From: Pelargonium nanum
Taxonomy: Eukaryota; Streptophyta; Magnoliopsida; Geraniales; Geraniaceae
NCBI GenBank assembly: GCA_036897485.1
Contig: JAYMTF010001898.1
Location: forward strand, 1-20,740
Length of the DNA: 20,740 nucleotides
Reading direction: 5' to 3'
The notes beneath the pieces were generated by a model that saw only the letters and a program-made list of their open reading frames with translations, made no database searches and was not told the origin of the DNA. Below are positions 1 to 10,330 of the stretch, in pieces; within the stretch, counting starts at the first letter, position 1, and each line of letters opens with the position of its first letter. The translations under genes were made by a program, and so were the position numbers.

Positions 1-2805
1 AATCTTTTGTGTATTATTTAGGATTTATGATATATTTTATTTATTATTATATATTAATTAATAGTTACTACTAAAAACATTTGTATAATTTATTTATCAA
101 AAAGCCCCTCATTAAATTTTATATTCTCATATGATGCACTGATGGTGTAAAAGTGATTTACACCAACGGTGCGTCAAATACTTACTCATATACTTTTGGA
201 GCCATATGTACTGTCGTATTATTTTGTAAAAAACAATTATGTATAAATTGTGCATATATTAATACAATAATATTTGTGTTTTTCCATACATTTTGATGTA
301 ATAAGAAGAGTGAACAATTTTTGTGAAGAAGAAAAAAACAGTAGAGGAAATTAAGGAGAGGGAATGATTCAACATATATTTGACAAAGCACTTTAATCTG
401 AAACAAAATGAAGAAAAGGGACTGAAAATGAAAAAGGAATGTAAGTTTCTTTGTTCAATATCAGAAAACTTTTTGTAGCTTCAGTACCATCACAGTCATA
501 TATAGTCAAATTAAATATAATTCATTAAAGAACAAAAAGTAGAGAAGAAAAATTATATACGTAGTTTCTATAATTTTGAAGTATCGCCATCTTCAATTAT
601 TTCCCATCTTATTATTCTTTGGTGTTGAATGTGTGTGAAAGGTCCATGCTACCTTAGAACGAATCATTATCATGGGAAAGAGAGAGAGGAGCAACAAGCA
701 AACACATGTTACATGAGCGTTTGTCCAAATCATTTTGAGGGTCTTGTGCTAAAATCAAATGTTTATGAGTTTTTTGACGGTGATATTCGTATGTTATTGA
801 TTTGCGACTCTTGACGGCGACGAAGTGTTAGTCGACATCTTTGTTCACTTGTTCTATTTTCTATTAATATTATTCTTCTAATTTTTAAGTTTCTCATCTT
901 CTTAAAGACGACTTTCAAAAGTTACAATTCAATACTTGACCCTCAATCATCATAACAAAAACATGCTGCTCACTAAAATTAAATGATTTTTCTTCATTTC
1001 TTCGGTTTATACATCTAAGAGAAAATTGAGCCCTCCTCAATTAGGGTCATGTGCAGTTGCACATCTCGTACATACTAATCTAAAATCATGTACGTACTGT
1101 TTATTTAAAAGCATGATATGTGAATCGCGATTAACATGTATATTGATGTTTCACTTTCTACTTATGTTAACTTGCCCTCTCAATTAGATAACATACCATT
1201 AATCACATGATCATGTTTCCCAAACTTGTTCTCACGTAGGAACCAATAGAAAACAACATGGAACATGCATTGTAGCATAAGCAAAAATGAATCAATATTC
1301 TTCAGCAACCCCTTGTTTCTTTTATAAGCTCATGGTCATGTTTTGGCTGTTTCATGCATGCATGCTTCTGGAAATAAAATGTCTATTATTTCTTACAAAT
1401 GCAATGTACACATATATGATTGTTCTCCTGTAATTACTCTAATGGTCACACTCACTCACTAATTAATGGTCATCTTCAAATTACAAGTCATTGCATTGCA
1501 TATTATAAGAAAGATATAAGGAAATAAACATGAGTGTGTTCTTGACCTCAGCACCCTAAAAAACAAAAGTTGGTGGCTGAATATTCTGATGAGCAGTGGG
1601 TTAGGAGTAGCTCAAGTGCAGTCCTATCCTGTGATCCTGAATTGCAGCAGCAGGTTCATGCATGTGGGTCACCTTTGTATTCACTCTCTGACCATTTTTT
1701 GAGTTGAGTCACAACCAGCTCCATGACCATGAGACCAAACTCAGTGGGTCTGTTTTAGTTTTGTCACTAATTAAACACATGCCAAACAGCAATATTAATT
1801 CTTGATCATCTTCCAGTTTATAGTTTACAGCAGATCAGTTCATGTTTTCTTTGTGGGGGAGGGAAGATCAGATTAATTGCTAAATTTTCTTTGTGGAGAG
1901 TTCCGAAAATCTTCTCTTTTGGAAGCATACCCTAAAGGTCTCTCTGCTAGCTACCTAGGTTTTGAATTTGATATTTAATCAAGACCCTAGTGACAGTTCA
2001 CATGATGATGGCCGGAGCCGGCCGTAGATTAACAATGTCTAATTGCATAAAGTCTCTTATTGAAAAGAGACTAATTTACTAGTAAGTGTATTAACCAAAA
2101 AACGAAAAAGAAAACTTATTTAATCATAGAACAAAACATGCGTTAATTATTTCCATCAATCTGGATTTTAAAAATGATCAGTTTAAGTAGTATTATATTA
2201 TAACTTTTGAATATCGCTTTTGAGAAGAAAATTGAAAATGAAGAGTGTGAATAATATCGTTGATGAACAAATCGTTAAGAGCCGCAAATCAGTATGATAA
2301 TTGAAAATCTCTATTCGGGTATTTTTTATTTATTTATTGTAATACATGGCCCCAAAATATATGGGATGGCCCTGATGAGGCCAACTAAGCTAGTTATTTT
2401 AATTTTTGTCCTAATTAAGAATATTTTATTCTCTTTCCCTACCCTGCGGGGCATGTAAAATTCGAAGATTATTCACATATGAATTCTGAGATTTGTTGCA
2501 ATGAATTTGGCCTTAATGACTCGATTCAACTCACTTATCCAATGCTAATCATGTAAATTAATAAACAAAGAAACAATTAGATATATAAATAAACTTGACT
2601 CATATGGTAAAATCGGAGTCCTCTGTTATCACGATTGTTTTCCAATTTGTTTTTATTGGAATGCTCAAGTACTTATCCTAATGGAATGTTCTTTATAAAC
2701 AAAATATTTTAACATCTCATAACACATAATTAACTAATGTTCAAAATATTTTAAACAATATATCTATGTTTTTGTTCCATTTGAAAACTTTTATTAATGG
2801 TGTTA
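1..2805. other. AT-rich intergenic spacer, left part
   Basis: No gene supported on either strand. The longest open frames (under 75 codons) are low-complexity or unlike any protein I know. Small structures seen: a palindrome ATGTGCAGTTGCACAT at about 1048-1063, an imperfect hairpin with a direct repeat at 1789-1896, a hairpin with 8-bp perfect arms at 2051-2072, and a GC-rich palindromic patch gccggagccggccg near 2011-2024. Confidence 0.5.
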
Positions 2806-2880
2806 TTAAGCTGAACATCCATCTCCAACATATCCGCCAGCTTCTCCACCGATCACGATTGCTACTACGTACCAAATATC
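2806..2880 (-). other. orphan exon-like patch (24 codons plus stop)
   Basis: On the minus strand a strong acceptor (ttttcttgttgttcag) precedes an open frame DIWYVVAIVIGGEAGGYVGD... ending GCSA and TAA. Local GC is about 47% in a spacer nearer 30%, and codons look ordinary. An AATAAA follows on the minus strand at 2795-2790. I found no matching upstream exon within 1 kb and do not recognise the peptide. It may be a terminal exon of an unannotated small gene, a pseudogene relic, or chance. Confidence 0.25.
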
Positions 2881-3849
2881 CTGAACAACAAGAAAACAGC
2901 ATTTGATAACTTAGTATTAAATTTAAACCACTTTAATTAAGAGTTTGGATAAGAAAAAATGTAAAAATCCAAATTAATAAAAGGGACACAATGGTCAAAC
3001 TGGGTCCACGCCTAATGACTAATCTGAAATCTCAAACACCAAACACACCACATCACAAAGATAAAAAAGAAATGGTGTGACAGTGCACTCGCATGTACAT
3101 GGTATGATAATAAGGGACATTTGGTCCCTTCATAATATGGGATGCCCTAAAGAAAAGGACGTTTAAAGAGTGTCGTAATTTTTTTTCTTAAAGAAAAAAG
3201 AAAATGAATATATAAATAAAGCTTTGAAAACCATATCATGGACATGTACCCTGAAATTGTCTTATTTTCTTCTGAAGTTGTCCCACTTTTAGAAGGTAAA
3301 TTAGAAGCACCAAGATTACGTGAGAAATGAAATGACAATGATTTCATATAGTTTTAAGTATCATATTTTTGAATTAAAAAAAAAAGGTATCATATTGTTG
3401 GTTTAAATAGTTTTATATGTTGTGGGTTGTGGCTGGTAGCCTAGGAGGCGTGTAAGCCCAGCGATTGGAAAGCCCAAGCGATGCTCTAATTCTATGATGA
3501 TTAGTACGGTACAAGTTGCAGGTATAAATACACATTAAGACAAAGAACAAGATACGTTTTTCCTTAGCACACACTACTAATGACGCAATTAAACTCCCTT
3601 TGTTCACGTATCAACCGCGTGAGTCCAGTTTTCTTGCTCTACCATCTTCGTGTAGCAACATTATTGAGATAATAATTAGTATTGTAAGAAAAATATATCC
3701 TTGAACTTTGGTTTGTGATACAAAAATGATGATTTAACCTAACACTTTTTATGTCAAAAACTAAACAAACCACTTTCTTTACAGAGAAGGTTGATGTTTT
3801 ATATGAGTACATGGTTAATGTTTTGTACATAAGTGGATCTCAGTTCAAA
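2881..3849. other. intergenic spacer, right part
   Basis: No gene supported. 3411-3490 is GC-richer and holds an internal direct repeat (aagcccagcga / aagcccaagcga at about 3457 and 3472). A plus-strand TATAAATA lies near 3522-3529, followed by an open frame at 3751-3957 that resembles nothing known. The pattern gtatcatatt occurs twice about 30 bp apart around 3357 and 3387. Confidence 0.4.
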
Positions 3850-4212
3850 TTTAAAGAACCTGATGTGATCTGTTGTCTGTGGCTCTCCAGAAGCATATCA
3901 CTTGACACTCTGCAAAAAAAATTCAAGATCCTTAGTGAGGAATGGGCACTCCACTGATATTCCCATGCAACCATGGAGCACCATTTCATTTCCAAGCCTG
4001 ATACAATTTGAATTTTATATGATATTCTTTGTACAAATGATAAATAAAAAAATGCCTCTAACATCTCCTTCAATTCTTAGAAAACTAAAAGGACAACAAC
4101 AAAAAGAGGAATATCCTCACAAATCTGGCTTTTCCTCCATACATTTTGCTCTACAGCATATACCATAGTAAGCAAAGCAAACATAAATCTGCCCGTTTTG
4201 GACAACGTTACC
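3850..4212 (-). other. NCRK: probable NCRK 3' UTR
   Basis: Follows the NCRK stop directly on the minus strand and has mixed composition without coding pattern, unlike the AT-richer spacer below about 3.8 kb. No canonical AATAAA was found on the minus strand; weaker TATAAA and CATAAA variants occur at about 4.0 and 3.75-3.8 kb, so the cleavage site is undetermined. The short open frames on both strands here resemble no protein I know. Confidence 0.4.
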
Positions 4213-4584
4213 TTAGACTGAACATATTTTGCCACAGCCATTTGCCTTTGTGTGATCCTTCCCTGGGGGATTGAGATTTTCCAAGCAGAATGATTCAAAG
4301 CGGGGTTCAGTTAAATCGACCGCTTCATCATCTGGGGCACATGTTGTAGCATTTGAAGTCAACAAGATCAGCCTTTCAATATACTCAACCGAAACCTTTT
4401 CTTCCTCATCTTCATCATTTACAACAGCACACGGGCTATGGTCAATATCTAATGCCATAGAAGTCTGAGCAGACCACTGATTGAGTGTTGCTTGCCTCGG
4501 CTCCTCTGCATCAACAACATGACCTTCGGCTTGGTTCTTTGGCCTTTCTGTGTATGGTTCAGTTTTCATGCTACAAGGGGGTGA
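4213..4584 (-). other. NCRK: NCRK last exon: acidic C-terminal tail and stop
   Basis: Acceptor tgtagcag at 4585 opens in phase 0 and gives 123 residues before TAA at 4213-4215. An acidic run ([13 protein letters not shown]) precedes the motif [14 protein letters not shown], which recurs near the end of NCRK proteins and supports the assignment. The protein ends GCGKICSV, with two cysteines among the last seven residues. Inference: the tail may be a docking or regulatory region; nothing in the sequence shows its partner. Confidence 0.85.
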
Positions 4585-7500
4585 CTGCTACATGACATAC
4601 AAAAGAAATGGTATTTACTGATAACACTGGAAGTGTAAATATAAGTAGATTCCACCAAAGTATAAAACCACTGAACCAATTTTTGGGTGTTTACAATAAT
4701 ATCGTAACAGGGTCATGAGGTCATCTATCATGTTCTCTCACATTGTATCATACTGGACAGCAGAAAAGATGAACATATAAAATAAAATAAAAGGAAAGCT
4801 TGTAAAACTAAATTATTAGCTAGGATAGATGTCATAAAACATTACCTGGAAAAAATTTACAGGAATGTTTCTTCTCATCGATTTATCGGGTGCAATAGTT
4901 GAAAGGATTTGTACAACCTCACTCATGCTTGGTCGAGCATCAGGATCCAAGAGCAGGCACTCCTTAGCTAGGTAAGCCATTATCAGCATTTCTTCTTCTG
5001 GGAAATTCCCTTTTAAACGTGGGTCTGGCAACTCTGAGACTCTCCTACTGTCCTGTAACCGAGGAGTAGCCTACGGAGGATGAAAATTGTACACTGTCAA
5101 TATATCACACATATAATCTGGATATGTAAGCAAATAGTAATTTTTCTTACCCATATGACTAGGCTTTCTTCTCCTTTGTTTGTTGACTTATGGATTGGTT
5201 GCCGACCAGTGAGAAGCTCAAGAAGAACTACCCCGTAACTGAAAACATCTGACTTCAAAGACGCTCTTCCTACAATAGCATACTCGGGAGCGAAGTAGCC
5301 AAAAGTTCCCTGCATTCTTGCAGGAGAACTGGAACAGCTGGAGACGCCATCAGCTCTTAGACATTTAGCCATACCAAGATCAGTTATCTGCATATGTTAT
5401 AAATGAAATTTAGACCAACGGAGCATAAATGAGATGCAGAGCAACCAATTATGATTATGAAAAAACGTGACAGGATAAAAGAAAAAGATCTTTTTAGTTT
5501 GGCTAGTGCAGAACTGATATTAGGAAAATATCAAGATCTTACTTTTGCTCTCCAATTTTCATCCAGCAGAATGTTGGTGGATTTGACATCTCTGTGCAAA
5601 ATTCTTGGAGCTGCTGCATCATGGAGATATTCCAAGCCTCTCGCAGCTCCAATTGCAATTGCAATACGAGTATCCCAGCTCATGGTTTCCCCTGAAGTTC
5701 CATCCAAACAATCTCTAAGATTACCATTTGGCATGTACTCAAATACTAGTAGCCTCTCAGCATGTTTCCCTTGGAATTCCGAGCAGTACCCAAGCAAAGG
5801 AACCACATGACAATGGTGAAGTCTTGATAACAGTTCTACCTAAGGAAAATAGCAGATAGTGAAGTTGTTTATTTAGAATGTTTGGGGAGGAAATTAGTTA
5901 CTTATTTATTAATTATTTAACAAGATATGAAACTGAGTTCTATCCGACCAACAATCCCAATCTTGAGAAGGGCGGGGGGAGAGAGGGTTTAACGGGACTT
6001 GGAGGGTAGGGTCACAAATAGAGATAGATCAGCTAATACCTCTGTTGAAAACACTGAATCTCCATCAGGCCCATCCTGTGTTTTCAGTCGCTTAACTGCC
6101 ACTGTTCTACCATCTTTCAGCTGACCTCGATAAACGTAGCTGCATCCCCCAAGCCCTATGAGATTGGAATTGGAGAACTTATCAGTAGCACTTTCCATTT
6201 CAGAGAATGAAAACTGAGTGATGGTTCCCAGTAAAGTTCCCCTTTTGCTCCTAAATAAGAAGGAAGCCTTTTGAAAGCACCCTGCAAATAAGAGATACAG
6301 ATTTATATTACCCTCAAGGGAAGGGACAATCCTTATTTCTTGTATATACTATTAACAAAAACCGAAAAATGAAAATGGGGTGCTAAATGTGGAAGGTTCA
6401 TTAAATAAGTGAACCCAAAGAAAAAGCCTAGCAATAGGCAGATGATAGGTTACACACTTCAAGCAAAACAAACCAAGTTCAGACAGAAAAAGTCGCTATG
6501 CATCATAATAAACCAGCCCACCTGTCACTGGATGAATGGGGGAGTTGATGTAAACTTTAGTTTCTAGCACTGAGGAAATCCTCTGACTTATTAAGTTGGT
6601 AGCACTGTTGCAACTTGGTTCATTGTCTGATGAGAATACTGGTGCTTGAATGGAGCGGTTCTCCTTTCGATAGACATAGCAAGTTACAGAGGCAAGAAAT
6701 GCCAAAGTTGTGAGTATGGCGCATGTCAATAGAATAATTACAAGTGCTTTGTTTGAAAAGTGCTTTCTTAAAGGTTGTTCTTCTCCGAGGAATTCTGTTT
6801 CAGAACAACACAATGGCAGTGAAGTAAGCTCCTGAAGATATTTATCTGGGCACCAGCCAATGAATTTTATATAAAATAAAGCATCATATAAAACTACTCA
6901 ATCATGCATAACATATGCACATATAAAGCTGTCAAAACTAATCTCAACATTAAATGGAAATGACCCCACCAAATAGTTCAGAAGAAACATTTCTATCAGT
7001 AAAAATCTAAAACAAAAATATAGAAAGGAGAGTAGTACCAGAAGTGCAGTTACATGAAGTAAAACAGTTGTTATTATGACTGTCAATTGCTTCTTTAGGA
7101 AACCCATCAGCAGCACATCTACAAGTCCACTTATCTCCACTCAATGTTGTTTCTGCGACATGAGATAATAAGGAATAAAAATATCAAAATACCATTCAAA
7201 CAAAACAATTGTAGTTCCACAAGGATACACAACTGTTCTGTGACTGCATGTGTTTCCTCTATTAACAGTTTTGAAGCTATCAGTAAGAGTCAGAAGAAAA
7301 AACAATCACTTCTGAATTATCAGAACATTATACCTGAATTGCAATCACATGATGTTGAACAGTTGTGGTTGGGAATATTGCTCTGGTTTCCATGAGGCAA
7401 AGATGAACATGTGCATATCCAGTTATTTGCATTTGATGTATCGGAAAGTTCATCTGCTACCGACGAATAAACCAAAAAACAAAGTTGTGTTATATGAAAT

Positions 7501-7750
7501 TTATCTACAAAAAATCGAACACTTTGTAAGCTTCAAAGGTATTAATATATGTCAAATTAAGTGATAATCTACAAGAAGATAGCGACAATTTATCATGGCA
7601 ATGAGCAATTCAGATATTCCACTATTTTATAATAGAACTGATAGAACTAAGTTCATATACTGTACTGATATGATACTCACCACAAAAAATTTGCTGAATC
7701 CAGATCAAGCCAAATAGAAAAACAAGAGCAACTTCCGGTTGGAGCTTCAT
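4213..7750 (-). CDS. NCRK: NCRK-type receptor-like serine/threonine kinase (9 coding exons, 666 aa)
   Basis: Membrane receptor-like kinase. Coding exons read off splice sites on the minus strand: 7750-7681, 7453-7334, 7152-7039, 6845-6522, 6281-6040, 5839-5543, 5387-5151, 5070-4846 and 4584-4213. All junctions keep frame and every intron is GT...AG. Order in the protein: signal peptide (1-23), two Cys-rich modules (about 34-100), a transmembrane span (about 135-160), kinase (about 246-530), acidic tail to 666. The start at 7750 is chosen because [17 protein letters not shown] is a clean signal peptide resembling the Arabidopsis NCRK N-terminus. Known of the family: Arabidopsis NCRK is at the plasma membrane and endosomes and interacts with ROP GTPases; the ligand is unknown. 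The gene looks intact. The tail seems longer than I remember for Arabidopsis NCRK, but that comparison is from memory. Confidence 0.93.
4846..6281 (-). other. NCRK: NCRK exons 5-8: protein kinase domain
   Basis: The key kinase residues are present. The glycine loop is [11 protein letters not shown] at 252-262. The ATP-anchoring lysine is in VAVK (K273), and the likely alpha-C glutamate is E290. The catalytic loop HRDVKSTN has D374. The metal-binding motif is DLG rather than DFG (D392). The activation segment is Ser-rich (SSCSSSP) and ends in GYFAPEY. RD-type catalysis (HRD) suggests activation-loop phosphorylation and real activity; the DLG variant is also in Arabidopsis NCRK as I remember it, so I do not read it as inactivation. 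Exon ends: 6040 (after STE), 5543 (after RAK), 5151 (after VIW) and 4846 (after FFQ), all phase 0 from exon 5 onward. Introns of 200, 155 and 80 bp separate them. Confidence 0.93.
6522..7750 (-). other. NCRK: NCRK exons 1-4: signal peptide, paired Cys-rich modules, transmembrane segment
   Basis: Exon 1 encodes the signal peptide and ends in phase 1 at a GTGAGT donor. Exons 2 (120 bp) and 3 (114 bp) each encode one module with the pattern W-x-C-x-C-x(15-16)-C-x3-C-x-C; the first starts WICTC and the second WTCRC. N-glycosylation sequons are visible (NQS, NCS, NCT). Exon 4 needs the acceptor at 6846-6847: only that AG, not the later CAG at about 6832, continues phase 1 without a stop. It encodes the membrane span [20 protein letters not shown] followed by the basic stop-transfer YRKENR, then a Ser-rich juxtamembrane region. 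Both modules should lie in the apoplast or endosome lumen. Confidence 0.88.
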
Positions 7751-10150
7751 TTATTCCAATCCAAACACTAATGTAAGAAACAAAAAAACAGTCAGCTAAA
7801 TTGTATAGATTTATGCCATACAAACTCTCAAATTAACAGCAGAAAATTTCTCGTGCTACAAAGTAACGTAGAGATACTTTCATTTTCCAAGTAATACTGA
7901 TATTTAAAGTAAACAAGTGGAAATGTCTGGGTGTTTGGGAACACCTGCGTTAGACAAGTATTCAACAACCAAACTACCATAGAGCTTTGGGAGTATTAAG
8001 AAAGTAACAATGTCGTAATAATAGTGTAGTAGAATGTAAAAGTATGTACTTACACGAACCTTCATTTGCAGCAAGGCAATTGCTCTTCAACTCTCCTTGA
8101 TGCAAACCTCCCAATCGAGCTAAGAAAAAAATTTGAAAAAAAGGTTAAGTATAACAAATGTGGTCAAATGAAATTTAAGCATACAAATAGATATCCGAGA
8201 AGAGAAGAAACTGTTTCTAAATGAAGAAGCAAAAGTTATATTTTCACAAGTATTTTTTAGCAACACAAGATTACATAAAACAAGATGTCCTCTCTGATCT
8301 AACACAGAATCTGGAGTATCATATTCCCTGGAAAACATTATCACATGTTAGACCTAGGGCTTGAGTCCTCTAAGAGTATAGTATTACACGACCATATACA
8401 TAATTACATACAATGTTGGGCAGCAAAATTCAAATTCATGGTTGGTCAACAAACATATGAAGTTCAATTTTGTTTCAACCTCCAACTCTACGTAGTCAAC
8501 AAGAGAGAAGCATGAAGAGAATATAAACATAGAGGATCTTCTTAAGAAAATTTAAAGAAAACACTCCACACCGATAATCAGCTGCATTCACGGTTGGCCA
8601 ACAAACCGTTGAAGATCCAAATCATTAAATACACTCCATAGTCCATGCAGATCATATACAGATACAGGGCGTGTTTGAAAAATGTTAATGGAAACACTAC
8701 TACACTTAGATTATTAGCCATTTGAAGTTAGGGATAGGTACAGCCAATGGGATAACAATATACAGCCACAGAGCACATAAATCCAAATAAGTCCAAAGAG
8801 ACAAACAAAAAACACAAACTTAAATGGGCTACTTTTTGTTGGAAATTAAATCAAATAACTGAAGATGTAAGGTTAGTCCAGTAAAAGTCATTTCTTGATG
8901 ACTCAAATGCAAGCTGATGAAAACACAGGGCATTGACTAAGAAGAAAGGAGATCTAAGAAAAACAAAAAACGTAGCTACTCATACAAACTACGGTAATAA
9001 ACGAAACCATACCACACACGTTTTTTGACTCTGAAAGAACCAGAGAATAGAGTGGGAGAGTGAACTCTTTTCTCAGAAGAACGAACACTAGAGTATGAAA
9101 CAGCCAAGCAAACCCAACAGAAGAGTGACAAGCTAAACAGAGCAATATTATAAATTGAGAATTCAAGAAGTCGACCAGTCCGTCCATGACATTAATGGCT
9201 CACACACTTACCTTTCAGATATTGCACATGGCATATTCAAGTGAGAGCAAAACCAAACTAAATTAAAGAAAATGCATAGGCCAGTAAAGAAATAGAATAA
9301 TTAGCAAAAGTGATGATGGAGTAGAGTGGACCAAACTCAGGGAACTTATTAAAGTAATTTAAAATTGGGAAAGATTAATTACAATAATCCATCAACCACC
9401 TCCACGATACGATACGAAAGCAACCCTTTTTCGCAAGGGAAAGAGACTCCACAACCACAATTTTCAGCCAAACCACAACCCCATTACTGCTTTGGCGTTA
9501 ACTGCTGCGTTTTCTTCCATTTTAGGGTCGAAATTTCAAATTCACTGCCACCATAGCTAACGGTTAAAAAAACAACACTTGCTTGGCTTCAAAGACATGG
9601 CAGCATATGTGTGCGTTTGGCCAAAATTGGATTTGTAAAACGACGCATCAACGTATTTTAACTCGATGGGCCCCACCGTACTTGGGTGTCGGCTGTCCGG
9701 CGGAAAAGTTTTTGCCGTCAAAATCAACGGTCGGAAAAGTATTTTCAACATATGGTTTTTGCCTTTTTGGGAATAACCAAGAAATTAATCTCTGATTAAC
9801 AGAAGAGGCCAATTAAAAGCTGCCACGTGGAGTGATTATAAATAATCAAAGCAGCACGGTCACACCAGATCTCGGCTTCCATTAATGGCTCGCCGACGAT
9901 CGTAGGAGAAGAAATCGAAATGGAGACAAAAATTGGGCGTACCTAAAACCGAAATGCCTTTGGAGTTTGTTGTCTCTGTCGCTGTGTCTCCCAGCTTCCA
10001 CTGTCTGCGATATGTCTCTGGAACCGAAAATGAGTACAGTAAATAGCGGTTTTAGGGTTAAGAGCTTGCTGGCATTGTTTGCACCAATGCTCCTCCAGAT
10101 CTAAAGTGATAGATTTACGGCCGGAGAAGACGATGAGCTCAGGTTTTGAT
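7751..10150 (-). other. NCRK: predicted multi-exon 5' leader of NCRK
   Basis: Splice signals suggest leader exons at about 10150-9943 (donor AG|GTACGC), 9257-9212 (acceptor tttaatttag, donor AAAG|GTAAGT), 8119-8054 (acceptor tttttcttag, donor CGT|GTAAGT) and 7767-7751 (acceptor tcttacattag) running into the start codon. Introns would be 685, 1092 and 286 bp. The last two junctions are strongest; the first exon and transcript start are inferred from GC-richer, CT/CA-rich leader-like sequence. A start near 9.6 kb is an alternative. The introns are AT-rich with no coding sequence that I recognise. Confidence 0.45.
9808..9870 (+). promoter_or_regulatory. plus-strand promoter-like block (CCAAT, G-box, TATA)
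   Basis: In plus orientation: CCAAT at 9809-9813, palindromic G-box CCACGTGG at 9823-9830 and TATAAATA at 9837-9844, in the usual order and spacing. A start about 30 bp downstream would transcribe antisense through the predicted first leader exon of NCRK. The only open frames downstream are tiny; the longest, at 9954-10046, has 30 codons and resembles nothing known to me. Confidence 0.35.
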
Positions 10151-10189
10151 CAAAATGTGGACCCAGAGACTCAGATTCAGGGGTTTTAG

Positions 10190-10330
10190 AATTTCGAGTG
10201 AGAGAAGGCTCATGCTGGTGCCCACGTGGCGATCTAACGTTCTTGCAGGTGGTCCATATGTGGAGCCCAATCAATGTTACTAGTTATCACGTGGCGTTCC
10301 GTAATATGATATTCTGGATGGAAATGGTTG
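10190..10330 (-). promoter_or_regulatory. candidate NCRK promoter with two G-boxes, no TATA
   Basis: CACGTG cores at 10223-10228 (inside palindromic CCACGTGG) and 10288-10293 lie just upstream, in the minus direction, of a pyrimidine-rich ccttctctcactc stretch that looks like a plant start region at about 10190-10205. No TATA box is visible at the expected distance. G-boxes bind bZIP and bHLH factors, which would fit light or ABA responsiveness; this is inference only. Confidence 0.35.

Noticed and set aside
3751..3957. 68-codon plus-strand open frame behind a TATAAATA-like box
   Set aside because: Lies partly over the likely NCRK 3' UTR, no recognisable protein pattern, no good splice context; AT-rich chance frame.
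4213..4240. C-terminal prenylation (CaaX) of NCRK suggested by the ending KICSV
   Set aside because: The cysteine is third, not fourth, from the end, so the motif does not fit.
5376..5387. NCRK as a pseudokinase because of DLG in place of DFG
   Set aside because: The aspartate is kept, HRD and VAVK are intact, and the same variant is in Arabidopsis NCRK as I remember it.
6820..6845. Alternative NCRK exon 4 acceptor at the CAG near 6832
   Set aside because: It does not continue phase 1 and leads to an early stop; the AG at 6846-6847 keeps the frame.
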